This document shows, piece by piece, positions 8,209 to 17,045 of a stretch of DNA of 64,000 nucleotides. The position numbers and the translations under genes are program-made. Each line of letters starts with the position of its first letter. Within the stretch, counting starts at the first letter, position 1. The notes beneath the pieces were generated by a model. It saw only the letters and a list, made by a program, of their open reading frames with translations, did not search any database and was not told where the DNA came from. The stretch comes from Solidesulfovibrio carbinoliphilus subsp. oakridgensis (lineage in GTDB: Bacteria; Desulfobacterota; Desulfovibrionia; Desulfovibrionales; Desulfovibrionaceae): the NCBI RefSeq assembly GCF_000177215.2, contig NZ_CM001368.1, positions 1,860,001 through 1,924,000 of the forward strand, given 5' to 3'.

Positions 8209-10337
8209 GGCTGCTCTCCTCCGGTCCGGTCCCGGGCCTCGTCCTGGTCCCGGCGCAGGCGCTTTCGGACCAGCAGGGAAACGAGCAGCAGGGCCCCGGC
8301 CGCGAGCAGGAACAGGCTCAGGTTCCGCCAGCCGGGCTGGACAATGGCCTGGCGCAGGCGGTCGGTAAAAAGGGACAGGATGACGATGCCGGGCGCCATG
8401 CCGAGAAACGTGCCGAGCATGAACCGGCCAAAGGGCAGGTGCGAGGCCCCGGCCACCATGTTTATGATCGAGAACGGAGCCACGGGCACGAGCCGCACGA
8501 ACATGACGGCCAGGACGCCGAGCGAGGCCAGGTGGCGGCTTAGGCGATTGAGGCGCCGGCCGGCCAGCCGCCGGATGGTGCCCCGGCCAAGCCCGGCCCC
8601 GAGCCAGTAGGTGACGGCGCTGGCCGCCAGGCAGCCGGCCAGGGACTGGAAGATGCCGGAAAAGGGCGGGAAAACCAGGGCCATGCCGGCGATAAGGACC
8701 GAAACCGGGAAAAGGACCAGGCTTGCGGCCACATAGATGCCGACGACGACAAGAGGGGTCAGCGGCCCCTGCTCCACGGACCGCAGCCACGCGACCATAG
8801 TGCGGGGGCTGACCAGCCCGGAGAGCGGCGTGAAGCGCCAGAGAAGGGCCAGGACGGCCAGGGCGGCCACGCTGGTAAAAAGGATGAACATGCTGCGCCC
8901 GCCCCCCCGCCGGGGGTCGTCCACGAAGGCGTCCATCAGCCGGTCCACCTGCCCGGGACGCTCCGGGTCGAGGGACAGGGACAGCTCCGTGAGCGGGACC
9001 GGGGGAACCTGGTCGGGATAGGCGAAAGGCCGCATGCCGCCGGTCCGGGCGGCCAGTTCCGCGACCCGGCGCAAGAGGCCCGTGCCGTCGGCCGGGAGAT
9101 CGGCCAGCTCCTCCGGGGACACGCGCAGGTGCTCGGCCAGCAGCCTGGACCGGACCGCGCCGATGGCCCGGGTCACGGCCTCGTCGCCGCCGCTCTCCAG
9201 GGCCAGGTCGCATTCCGTGTCGAGGCCCATGGACCGGTTGTTGAGGTTGGCCGACCCGACCCGCAGGAAGGTGCCGTCCACGATCATGAGCTTGGAGTGG
9301 ACCTTGACGTAGCCGTCGTCGTCTCCGGGCGGCAGGGGATAATAGAGGCCCAGGCGCCCGTGCCGGTCGGCCCGGCCGAGGACCGTCCCGACCTTGGCCT
9401 GCAAGACGCCCATGACGTTCTCTTCGAGCCAGCCCACGGGCTGCCGGGGCAGGACGATGACGATCTCCGGCCCGTCCGGCTCCTCCAGGCGGCGGGCGAG
9501 GGCCTCCTCCACGCACACGGCCGTGAGATACTGGTTCTCGATGTAGATGCTGTGCCGGGCCGCCTCGATGGCGGCCAGAAAGAGGGCCTCCACCTCCCGG
9601 ACCTCGGGCCGGCCCTTGAAGGCCGGTTCCGTGCGGGCGATGGCCACCGGGATGTCGGTGAATTCGGGGACCAGGCTTTCCGGCCAGACCGCGCCGACGC
9701 TTCGGGCCGGCGCCGGCCGGACGCCGAGGCTTCGGTGCCACCGTTCCCGGGCCAGGTCGCCCAGAGCCCGGGCGGCCGGTCCGCCGACCGCCATCTGGAT
9801 GTCGTGAAAGGGCGGATAGGGCAGGCCGTCCGGATCCACCCGCAGCGGCTGGCGGCTGTCGTGGCCCGGCAGGTCCCAGCGCCGCTTGGTCAGGTCCAGG
9901 CCGCCGACAAAGGCCAGGGCGTCGTCGATGACCACGATCTTCTGGTGGTGGGACGCGCCGAGCGGATGCTCGGCGTCCATGGCGAAGCGGATCAGCCGGT
10001 GGGAATTCCAGCCCAGGTCGAAGACCGGCATGAACTGCCGTTCCATGGCGAAGAGCATGCCGAAATCCCAGGTCAGGATATAGACCCGGACATGGTTTTT
10101 GGCCGCGATTTCATTGAGGCGCGGGCCGAGTCGATGCTCCCGGCCCTCCCCCGGCCGTCCGGACAGGACCATGCGGCTGTCGATCTCCCAGCCAAGGATC
10201 CAGACCGAATCCCGGGCCGCCTCCAGGGCCTCGTCCAGGGCCTGGAAGTACAGGTCCCCGTCCACGACGACGGCCGCCTTGTCCGCGCGCTCGATGCGCT
10301 GGCAGGTGCGGCCTGGCTCAAGCAGGGTATGTTCCAT
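8205..10337 (-). CDS. Phospholipase D-like protein fused to a VTT (DedA/SNARE-associated) membrane domain
   Basis: A protein of about 710 residues with two parts. The N-terminal half has two HKD motifs: HHQKIVVIDD (around residue 130) and HSKLMIVDG followed by GSANLNNRS (around residue 340), the paired active site of the phospholipase D superfamily. The C-terminal 230 residues are hydrophobic and carry the VTT-type pattern (YWLGAGLGRGTIRRLAG, VRLVPVAPFSIINMVAGAS). Such fusions may process or move phospholipids at the inner membrane. The ATG at 10337 is family-consistent although its ribosome site is weak. Its stop overlaps the next gene by four bases, so the two form an operon. Confidence 0.88.
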   Translation of the reverse strand: MEHTLLEPGRTCQRIERADKAAVVVDGDLYFQALDEALEAARDSVWILGWEIDSRMVLSGRPGEGREHRLGPRLNEIAAKNHVRVYILTWDFGMLFAMERQFMPVFDLGWNSHRLIRFAMDAEHPLGASHHQKIVVIDDALAFVGGLDLTKRRWDLPGHDSRQPLRVDPDGLPYPPFHDIQMAVGGPAARALGDLARERWHRSLGVRPAPARSVGAVWPESLVPEFTDIPVAIARTEPAFKGRPEVREVEALFLAAIEAARHSIYIENQYLTAVCVEEALARRLEEPDGPEIVIVLPRQPVGWLEENVMGVLQAKVGTVLGRADRHGRLGLYYPLPPGDDDGYVKVHSKLMIVDGTFLRVGSANLNNRSMGLDTECDLALESGGDEAVTRAIGAVRSRLLAEHLRVSPEELADLPADGTGLLRRVAELAARTGGMRPFAYPDQVPPVPLTELSLSLDPERPGQVDRLMDAFVDDPRRGGGRSMFILFTSVAALAVLALLWRFTPLSGLVSPRTMVAWLRSVEQGPLTPLVVVGIYVAASLVLFPVSVLIAGMALVFPPFSGIFQSLAGCLAASAVTYWLGAGLGRGTIRRLAGRRLNRLSRHLASLGVLAVMFVRLVPVAPFSIINMVAGASHLPFGRFMLGTFLGMAPGIVILSLFTDRLRQAIVQPGWRNLSLFLLAAGALLLVSLLVRKRLRRDQDEARDRTGGEQP

Positions 10338-10746
10338 CACATCCGATCGGCAGGGCCTCTGGTTGCGAAAAAAGAGCGGGCGAAGCCACTTCGCCGCCGG
10401 CCCCGCCGCCCGGCCACGGGGCCGGCGGCCTCCGGGCGGCGGGGGTCTCCCACGAAGCTCCATTCTTGCCCGGTTTCGCGGACGCGAACCAGCTTTTTTT
10501 TTCTCCCACCGGCCGGAGGCCGCCGATCGTGGCCGCCCGGCCTCTGGTCCGGATCGAAAAACATCCACCCGGGCGTATCCATGGACTTTCCCGGACCGAC
10601 CCCCTGAGTGGCCGGCCGGAACGGACGGCGGCCGCGTCGGCGAAAGAGCGGGCCCGGACCGCGTTTTTTTCCCCTGGCCCGTTGGACAATCCCGGCATTC
10701 GTGGTTAAAGAAAGCCGATAGGACGCACCACGTGGAATACAAAACC
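10338..10746. other. 409-base intergenic region without a recognisable gene
   Basis: This lies between two divergently transcribed genes. It is GC-rich with short runs of T and A. Open frames inside it have no ribosome site and no recognisable protein. A possible plus-strand promoter is listed separately. Confidence 0.6.
10682..10710 (+). promoter_or_regulatory. Possible sigma-70-type promoter for the DUF1571-like gene
   Basis: TTGGAC at 10682-10687 and TTAAAG at 10705-10710 are separated by 17 bases and lie about 35 bases before the start codon. The -10 match is partial, so this is a candidate only. Confidence 0.3.
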
Positions 10747-11559
10747 ATGCCAGAAAATATGAAATACCCCCGTTTTCAAGAAGCTTCCCTCCCCCTCCCC
10801 ACGTTTTTTCCCCGTCGTGGCAGGTTTGGCCGGTCCGTCTGGCTGGTCACTGCACTGGCGCTCCTGTGGCTGGCCGCCTTCCAGAGTCCGGCCCTGGCCT
10901 CGGACCCGAAACAAGAGCTGATGGACCTGCTCGGCAGGATGGAATCGAGCTACGCCAAAATCGTGGACTACTGCGCCATCTTCCAGAAGAAGGAGCGGGT
11001 GAAAAAAGTCCTTTTGCCCGAGGAATTCATTACGCTCAAATTCCGCAAACCCTTGCAGGTCTATATGAAATGGCTCCACGGCCCGACCAAGGAAGCCATT
11101 TACGTGGACGGCGCCAACAGCAACAAGGTCGTGGCCCACAGCGACGGCGCGGGCGCCGGCCTGACCTGGAACCTGGACCCGAAAGGGTCCGTCCTGCGGG
11201 CTGACAACCGCCACGTCATCACGGACATCGGTTTCGGCTTCATCATCCAGATGATGCGCGAAAACATTCCGACGGCCATCCGCCACTCCGAACTCGGCGT
11301 CAGCGATCTGGCCGACACCGTGTTCGAGGGCCGGCCGTCCACCGTGTTCGAGGTCACCTTCTCGCCCAAGGAAGGCCGCACCTACTACGCCAGCCGCATC
11401 GTCTGCCACGTGGACAAGGAATTTCTCATGCCGATCGGGATCACCTGCTACGATGAGAAAGGCGACCTCGTGGAACAGTACCGCTACAAGGACGTCAAGA
11501 TAAACGTCGGCCTGACGGACCAGGACTTTTCCAGGAAGAATCCCGCCTACAAGTTCTAG
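10747..11559 (+). CDS. Exported DUF1571-like protein
   Basis: A 270-residue protein with an N-terminal hydrophobic stretch (VTALALLWLAAFQSPALA, about residues 32-49) that looks like a signal peptide. The mature part begins with KQELMDLLGRMESSYAKI and continues with beta-rich sequence (DYCAIFQKKERV, FRKPLQVYMKWL), which fits the DUF1571 family and its distant LolA/LolB-like barrel. The function is not established; such proteins are thought to act on lipids or lipoproteins in the periplasm. A second ATG four codons later (10759) is an alternative start. It stands alone between the divergent PLD operon and a chemoreceptor gene. Confidence 0.72.
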   Translation: MPENMKYPRFQEASLPLPTFFPRRGRFGRSVWLVTALALLWLAAFQSPALASDPKQELMDLLGRMESSYAKIVDYCAIFQKKERVKKVLLPEEFITLKFRKPLQVYMKWLHGPTKEAIYVDGANSNKVVAHSDGAGAGLTWNLDPKGSVLRADNRHVITDIGFGFIIQMMRENIPTAIRHSELGVSDLADTVFEGRPSTVFEVTFSPKEGRTYYASRIVCHVDKEFLMPIGITCYDEKGDLVEQYRYKDVKINVGLTDQDFSRKNPAYKF

Positions 11560-11813
11560 CCGTCACGGCCGTTCGCGGTCGCCCAGCTGGCCTGGCCGGC
11601 CGGGCGGACTCCAAGGCGGCGTTTCCCGCTGGAACAGGCGCCCCTTGCGGCCCCGTTCGGGGGCCTGGCCACACCGCCGCGTTCGCCGGCGCATCCCTCC
11701 CTTGCGGGCAATTGTTTCCGTTTCGCGGCGGCGTGTTGCGGTTTGACCTGTAATGCGTTACGGACTCTCCGTTTGTTGACAAGGCTCTTCGCCTGCCGTC
11801 CGAAGGAGAGACC

Positions 11814-13352
11814 ATGAAACGCCTGCCGCTCGTCACCGCCATCCTCCTAAACGCCGTCCTCCTGTCCGCCAGCGCCCTGGCCGGCGGCGGCGTGCTGTCC
11901 TTCTGCCTCCTCGGGCTGGCCTTCGCCGTGGGCACGGGATTCCTCCTGTGGACCGACAGCCGGATCCAGACGGCCTTCGCCTGCGTGTCCCAGACGTTCG
12001 CCTCCATGACCGCCAATCGGTTCGACTGCGGCCTCAAAGACGACCCGCTCCTTTGCGTGGAAGACCTTCGCGACGCCATGGCCCCCCATGAGGCCACCCT
12101 CAAGGAGCGCCTCAGCCGCGACGAGGCCATGATCGGCAACATCATCACGCCCATGGCCATAGTCGACGAAAAGGGCGGCCTCAAATGGCTCAACGAGTCC
12201 ATGGTCCGCCTGACCGAAAACGACGGTCCGCCTGAAAAGCACCTCGGCGGCAACTTCGCCCTCTTTTTCTACGGCAAGTCCCAGGACACCGTGGTCGGCA
12301 AGGCCATCCGCGAGAAATCCCGCCAGACCTCCAAGACGGAATTCGATACCCGCAAGGGCAACCACAAATACATCAGCATTTTCGCGACCCCCATCCTCGA
12401 TTTCGACGGCAAGCTTATCGGCGGCTTCGTGTCCGTGGCCGACTTTACGGGCGTGGTGCTCAAGGAACGGACCATCACCGAGCAGAACCAGCGCATCGCC
12501 ATGGGCGTGGCCGACGCCACGGCCGTGTCCGAGAACCTGGCCGCCGCGGCCGAACAGATGACCAGCCAGATCGCCCGCTCCACCGAGGGCATGGAAGACC
12601 AGCGCGCGCGCACGGCCGAAGTGGCGACCGCCATCGAGGAGATGAACGCCACCATCCTGGAGGTGGCCAGAAATGCCGGCGACGCCGCGACCACGGCCGG
12701 CCACGCCAACGCCATGGCCACCACCGGCGCCGCACTCGTCGAGCGGGTCATCACGGTCATGGAGTCGGTCAACGCCAAGGCCACCGGCCTCAAGTCCGAA
12801 ATGCAGGACCTCGGCGACCAGGCCCAGGGCATCGGCCAGATCATGCAGGTCATCTCCGACATCGCCGACCAGACCAACCTCTTGGCCTTAAACGCCGCCA
12901 TCGAGGCGGCCCGGGCCGGCGAGGCCGGACGGGGATTCGCGGTCGTGGCCGACGAGGTCCGAAAGCTCGCGGAAAAGACCATGACCGCCACCAAGGAGGT
13001 CAGCAACTACATCCGCGCCATCCAGGAAAGCGCCCGCCGCAACATGGCCGCCACCGACGAGACCAGCCAGGTCATCGAGGACGCCGACGCCCTGGCCCAC
13101 AAGGCCGGCGACGCCCTGCGCCAGATCCTCGAATTCGTGGAAAAGACCTCCGACCAGGTGCGCGGCATCGCCACCGCCGCCGAACAGCAGTCGGCCACCT
13201 CCGAGGAGATCAACCGGTCCACCGACCAGATCAACCGCATTGCCGAAGATACGGCCGGAACCATGTCGCTGGCCTCCTCGGCCGTGTCCGACCTGGCCCA
13301 CCTGGCTTCCGATCTCAAGACGTCCATGACGCGGATGCGCCTTTCGCAGTAG
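11814..13352 (+). CDS. Methyl-accepting chemotaxis protein with PAS-like sensor, little periplasmic domain
   Basis: A 512-residue chemoreceptor. Two closely spaced hydrophobic segments (about residues 5-24 and 28-45) leave almost no periplasmic part. A cytoplasmic PAS-like region follows (about 100-205, with [17 protein letters not shown]). The last 290 residues are the MCP signalling coiled coil with the conserved hairpin tip ([18 protein letters not shown]) that contacts CheA and CheW. It probably senses a cytoplasmic or membrane signal such as redox state. No CheR-binding pentapeptide is seen at the C-terminus (it ends TRMRLSQ). AAGGAGA precedes the ATG. Confidence 0.92.
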   Translation: MKRLPLVTAILLNAVLLSASALAGGGVLSFCLLGLAFAVGTGFLLWTDSRIQTAFACVSQTFASMTANRFDCGLKDDPLLCVEDLRDAMAPHEATLKERLSRDEAMIGNIITPMAIVDEKGGLKWLNESMVRLTENDGPPEKHLGGNFALFFYGKSQDTVVGKAIREKSRQTSKTEFDTRKGNHKYISIFATPILDFDGKLIGGFVSVADFTGVVLKERTITEQNQRIAMGVADATAVSENLAAAAEQMTSQIARSTEGMEDQRARTAEVATAIEEMNATILEVARNAGDAATTAGHANAMATTGAALVERVITVMESVNAKATGLKSEMQDLGDQAQGIGQIMQVISDIADQTNLLALNAAIEAARAGEAGRGFAVVADEVRKLAEKTMTATKEVSNYIRAIQESARRNMAATDETSQVIEDADALAHKAGDALRQILEFVEKTSDQVRGIATAAEQQSATSEEINRSTDQINRIAEDTAGTMSLASSAVSDLAHLASDLKTSMTRMRLSQ

Positions 13353-13385
13353 GGCATTGCCGCAGGGCCGCCACGGGCCGTTTTC

Positions 13386-13414
13386 TTGACATGCCGGGCC
13401 GCCCGGCATAGCTG
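13386..13414 (+). promoter_or_regulatory. Possible promoter with operator palindrome for the Ehr operon
   Basis: TTGACA at 13386-13391 is followed by the perfect palindrome ATGCCGGGC-C-GCCCGGCAT at 13391-13409, which fills the 17-base spacer exactly. The -10 position (TAGCTG) is weak. The palindrome may be a repressor or activator site, or only a hairpin after the preceding chemoreceptor gene; there is no U-run. Confidence 0.4.
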
Positions 13415-13482
13415 CGAGCGACTCGGGGCGATCTCGTGCCCGCGCCGGCGGATCGGCCGGCATCGCTTGAAAGGGAAATGCC

Positions 13483-15483
13483 ATGGAAATTTTCGAGGCC
13501 TCGCTGGCGCTGTACCTGCTCGGCGCGCTCGGCGCGCTCGGCCTGTCCGGCCGTGACGCGGCCAGCCGTGTCGGGGCGGCCGGGGCCCTGGCCGGGTCGC
13601 TTGTGGGCCTCTCCGGCGTGCTCGGCGCTCCGGCCAGTGCCGCCACCCAGATCGCGCTTCCCTGGGGCCTGCCCATCGGCGGCCTGCTCCTCGGCCTCGA
13701 CCCGGCCAGCCGCCTGTTTCTCATCCCGGTCTACCTGCTCGGCGCGGCCTGCGCCGTGGCCGGCGCGGCCGCCATGGCCGGCCATCTGGCCCACAACGGC
13801 CGGGGAAAGCTCGGGCCGCACTGGTTCTTCTTCAACCTCCTCCTCGCCGGACTGGCCCTGGTCATGGCCGCCCGCGATGCCGTCACCTTTCTCATCGCCT
13901 GGGAGCTCATGTCCCTGGCCCCGTTTTTCCTCATAAGCTTTCACGACGACGAGGCCGAGGTCCGCGAGGCGGCCTGGATCTATCTCGTGGCCGCCCACCT
14001 CGGTGCGGTCTGCGTCATGGCCTTTTTCGCCGCCTTCTGGGCCGCAGCCGGGGGCACGTCCTTCGAGGCCCTGGCCCAGGCCGCGGCAGGCGGCCAGCTC
14101 GCCGCGCCGTCGGTCCTGTTCCTCCTGGCCCTGGCCGGATTCGGGGCCAAGGCCGGCTTTTTCCCCTTCCACGTCTGGCTGCCGGAAGCCCATCCGGCCG
14201 CCCCGAGCCACGTCTCGGCCGTGCTGTCCGGGGCCATGATCAGCGCCGGCCTCTACGGCCTGTGGCGGGCCGCGGAGCTGCTCGGACCGGCCGCCGTCTG
14301 GTGGGGCTGGACCCTGGTTGCCGTCGGCCTCGTCTCCGCCGTTTCGGGTATCCTGCAGGCCCTGGCCCAGGGGAACCTCAAGCGCCTGCTCGCCTATTCC
14401 AGCGTGGAAAACATGGGGCTGGCCTGCCTGGGCCTCGGCCTCGGCCTGGTCGGCCGCCAGGCCGGCAACGAAACCATCGCCGTGCTCGGCCTGTCCGGCG
14501 CGGTCTTTCATGTGCTGAACCACGCGGCCTTCAAGGGCCTTCTTTTCCTATGCGCCGGCGAGGTCCTCCACAGTGTGGGCAGCGTGCGCATCGCCCACCT
14601 GGGCGGCCTTGGCAAGCGCATGCCCGTGGTCGGCGCCGCCTTTGCCCTGGCCTCCCTCGGCATCGCCGGCCTGCCGCCCTTGTCCGGCTTTGCCGGGGAG
14701 CTGGTCCTGGCCCTGGCCATGCTCGAAGGCCTGACCACCGCCGGCCTGCCCGGGCTGCTGCCCCGGGTCGGCATGGCCGCCGCCCTGGTCGTGCTGGCGG
14801 CCGTCGGCGGGCTGGCCCTGGCCGCCTTTGCCAAGGCCGCCGGCCTGTCGTTTCTCGGCGAGCCCCGGACCCCGGCCGCGGCCAAGGCCGCCCCGGCCGG
14901 TCGCGCGGCCCGCACGGCCCTCCTGTTTCTTTGCCTGTGCATTGTCGCCGCCGCCGTCTGCGCCCCGCTGCTCCTGTCCCTGTCCGGCCAGGCGGCCCTG
15001 GCCTTTCCCGGCCTGGACCCGGCCCCGGCCCGGGCCGCCCTGGCCCAGGCCACCGGCATCCTGTGGACCGTGGGCGCGGTTTTCCCCTGTCTGGCCATTC
15101 TGGCCGGGGGTCTCCTCTGCGTCCGGTCGCGCCTTTTGGCCAAAAACGGCCTGCGCTGGGGACCCACCTGGGGCTGCGGCTACACCGCCTCCTCCCCCCG
15201 CATCCAGTACGGCCAAGCCTCCTTTGCCGAGCCGGCGGCCCGGATCTTCGGCCGGGCCATGGGCCTGACCCGCCGCCTGGACCTGGACCCGGGCTATTTC
15301 CCGGCCTGGGGGCGGCTGGCGGTGGCCAGTCCCGACCGGCTGAAAAACACGGTCTTCCTCCCTCTTTTCGAAGCCGTCGGCCGGGTCTGCGACGCCATGA
15401 AGGTGGTGCAGCACGGCCGGGTCCATCTTTACATCCTCTACGTCCTGGCCACGGTCGTGCTGCTTCTGGCCTGGAAGCTCTAA
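13483..15483 (+). CDS. Proton-pumping membrane subunit of hydrogenase-4-like (Ehr) complex, HyfB-like
   Basis: A 666-residue polytopic protein of the NuoL/M/N antiporter-like family with about 16 hydrophobic segments. The charged residues typical of the proton channel lie in LIAWELMSLAPFF (Glu in TM5), KAGFFPFHVWLPEAHPAAPS and LAYSSVENMG. The long C-terminal extension (RWGPTWGCGYTASSPRIQYGQASFAEP) is typical of HyfB/HycC rather than NuoL. It starts the operon after an AAAGGGA ribosome site and is followed four bases later by the HyfC-like gene. It should translocate protons or sodium when driven by the peripheral arm. Confidence 0.92.
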   Translation: MEIFEASLALYLLGALGALGLSGRDAASRVGAAGALAGSLVGLSGVLGAPASAATQIALPWGLPIGGLLLGLDPASRLFLIPVYLLGAACAVAGAAAMAGHLAHNGRGKLGPHWFFFNLLLAGLALVMAARDAVTFLIAWELMSLAPFFLISFHDDEAEVREAAWIYLVAAHLGAVCVMAFFAAFWAAAGGTSFEALAQAAAGGQLAAPSVLFLLALAGFGAKAGFFPFHVWLPEAHPAAPSHVSAVLSGAMISAGLYGLWRAAELLGPAAVWWGWTLVAVGLVSAVSGILQALAQGNLKRLLAYSSVENMGLACLGLGLGLVGRQAGNETIAVLGLSGAVFHVLNHAAFKGLLFLCAGEVLHSVGSVRIAHLGGLGKRMPVVGAAFALASLGIAGLPPLSGFAGELVLALAMLEGLTTAGLPGLLPRVGMAAALVVLAAVGGLALAAFAKAAGLSFLGEPRTPAAAKAAPAGRAARTALLFLCLCIVAAAVCAPLLLSLSGQAALAFPGLDPAPARAALAQATGILWTVGAVFPCLAILAGGLLCVRSRLLAKNGLRWGPTWGCGYTASSPRIQYGQASFAEPAARIFGRAMGLTRRLDLDPGYFPAWGRLAVASPDRLKNTVFLPLFEAVGRVCDAMKVVQHGRVHLYILYVLATVVLLLAWKL

Positions 15484-15486
15484 GCC

Positions 15487-16386
15487 ATGAACACGCTGCT
15501 CCACCTCCTTGTGGCCCTTGTCCTGGCCCCGCTCATTCCCGGCATCATCAACCGGGTCAAGGCCAAGGTTGGCGGCCGGGCCGGCAAGCCGCTCTTCCAG
15601 ACCTATTTCGACCTGGCCAGGCTCGTCCGCAAGGGCGCGGTCATAAGCACCACCACGTCCTGGGTCTTTGCCGCCGGTCCGAGCCTGTCCCTGGCCGCCG
15701 TGGCCTGCGCCCTGCTCCTCCTGCCGGGTCCGGGCGCGGCCGCCCCTCTCTCCTTTGCCGGGGACTTCATGTTCATGGCCTACCTGCTCGGCCTGTCCCG
15801 GCTGGCCCTGCTCCTGGCCGCCCTGGACACCGGATCGAGCTTCGAGGGCATGGGCGCCAGCCGCGAGGCCGTTTTCTCCGCCCTGGCCGAACCGGTCCTG
15901 TTCCTCTGTTTTCTGAGCCTGGCCGCCGACACCTCGGGCCTGTCCCTGTCAGCCATGCTCGGCCCCGGCCCGGTCGGCCCCCTGGCTCCGGAGCGGCTTT
16001 TCGTGCCGGCCATCCTCTTTGTCCTCCTTTTGGCCGAAAATTCCCGCATCCCGGTGGACGACCCCAACACCCACCTGGAGCTGACCATGATCCACGAGGT
16101 CATGGTCCTTGACCACTCCGGGCCGGACATGGCCGCCATCGTCTATGGCGCCTCGCTCAAGCTGTGGCTGTTCTGCTCGCTGACCGCCCTCTCCATGACC
16201 CCGGTGGCAAGCCTGTCCCCGGTGGCCGCCTGGGGCGCCTGGCTGGTCCTGGTCTTTGTCGTGGCCGTGGCCGTAGGACTCGTGGAGTCGGGCATGGCCC
16301 GGCTGCGCATGGAGCGCGTGCCGCGCCTCCTCGGCGGGGCCGGGGCCCTGGTCGCCTTGTCCCTGGTCCTTACGGTGTGGAGGTAG
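15487..16386 (+). CDS. Membrane anchor subunit of Ehr-type complex, HyfC/NuoH-like
   Basis: A 299-residue membrane protein of the NuoH/HycD/HyfC family with about eight hydrophobic segments. Diagnostic pieces are GIINRVKAKVGGRAGKPLFQTYFDLARLVRKG near the N-terminus (described by its pattern; key residues are the RVKA and YxDLxRLxxKG elements) and AENSRIPVDDPNTHLELTMIHEVM in the centre, with the acidic residues that line the quinone-like cavity in complex I. It links the peripheral hydrogenase-like arm to the pump subunits. Spacing to both neighbours is only a few bases. Confidence 0.92.
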   Translation: MNTLLHLLVALVLAPLIPGIINRVKAKVGGRAGKPLFQTYFDLARLVRKGAVISTTTSWVFAAGPSLSLAAVACALLLLPGPGAAAPLSFAGDFMFMAYLLGLSRLALLLAALDTGSSFEGMGASREAVFSALAEPVLFLCFLSLAADTSGLSLSAMLGPGPVGPLAPERLFVPAILFVLLLAENSRIPVDDPNTHLELTMIHEVMVLDHSGPDMAAIVYGASLKLWLFCSLTALSMTPVASLSPVAAWGAWLVLVFVVAVAVGLVESGMARLRMERVPRLLGGAGALVALSLVLTVWR

Positions 16387-16389
16387 CCG

Positions 16390-17040
16390 GTGGAACTCTT
16401 TCAGTCCGTCATGGTGGCCCTGGTCTGCGTCAACCTGGCCTACCTGGCCATCACGCGCCTTCGCACGCTCACCCGCCTGACCGCCGTCCAGGGGGCGCTC
16501 CTGGCCCTGGTGCCGCTCCTGTTCGCCGGCCCGGAAACCGGCGTCGGCCACGGCCATGCCCTGTTCCTGTCCCTGGCCGTCTTCGCCATCAAGGGCGTTG
16601 GGTTCCCGTGGCTCCTGGCCCGGACTCTCTCGCGCCTGGAAGTCAACCCCGTGGTCGAGCCCTACCTCGGCTTCAACCTGTCGCTGGTGGCCGGGGTGGC
16701 GGGCCTGCTGTTTTCCCTGTGGCTGGAAACCAGGCTGCCCTTTCCGCCGGGCCTTTTCCCGCCGCTCCTTTTCCCGGCAGCCCTGACCACGATTTTCACC
16801 GGCCTGACCCTGGTCATTGCCCGGCAAAAGGCGCTCACCCAGGTCATCGGTTATCTGGCCGCCGAAAACGGCATCTTTCTCCTCGGCACCCCGCTTTCCG
16901 GCCAGGGTTCGGTCTGGCTGGAACTGTCCGTGCTCCTCGACGTCTTCGTGGCCGTCTTCGTCATGGGCATCGCCCTCCACCACATCAGCAAGACCTTCGA
17001 GTCCATCGACGTCGGCCGGTTTTGCAGCCTTCGGGATTGA
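16390..17040 (+). CDS. HyfE-like membrane subunit of Ehr-type complex
   Basis: A 216-residue hydrophobic protein with about six membrane segments, resembling HyfE, which corresponds to a NuoK-like part. Landmarks are VIARQKALTQVIGYLAAENGIF, with the buried Glu seen in NuoK, and LLDVFVAVFVMGIALHHI. It begins with GTG at 16390, four bases after the previous stop; an ATG seven codons later is an alternative. The HyfF-like gene starts five bases after its stop. Confidence 0.86.
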   Translation: MELFQSVMVALVCVNLAYLAITRLRTLTRLTAVQGALLALVPLLFAGPETGVGHGHALFLSLAVFAIKGVGFPWLLARTLSRLEVNPVVEPYLGFNLSLVAGVAGLLFSLWLETRLPFPPGLFPPLLFPAALTTIFTGLTLVIARQKALTQVIGYLAAENGIFLLGTPLSGQGSVWLELSVLLDVFVAVFVMGIALHHISKTFESIDVGRFCSLRD

Positions 17041-17045
17041 CCACC

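Noticed and set aside
10466-10708. Possible 80-codon gene in the gap upstream of the DUF1571-like gene
   Set aside because: No ribosome site, basic low-complexity product, and it overlaps the candidate promoter.
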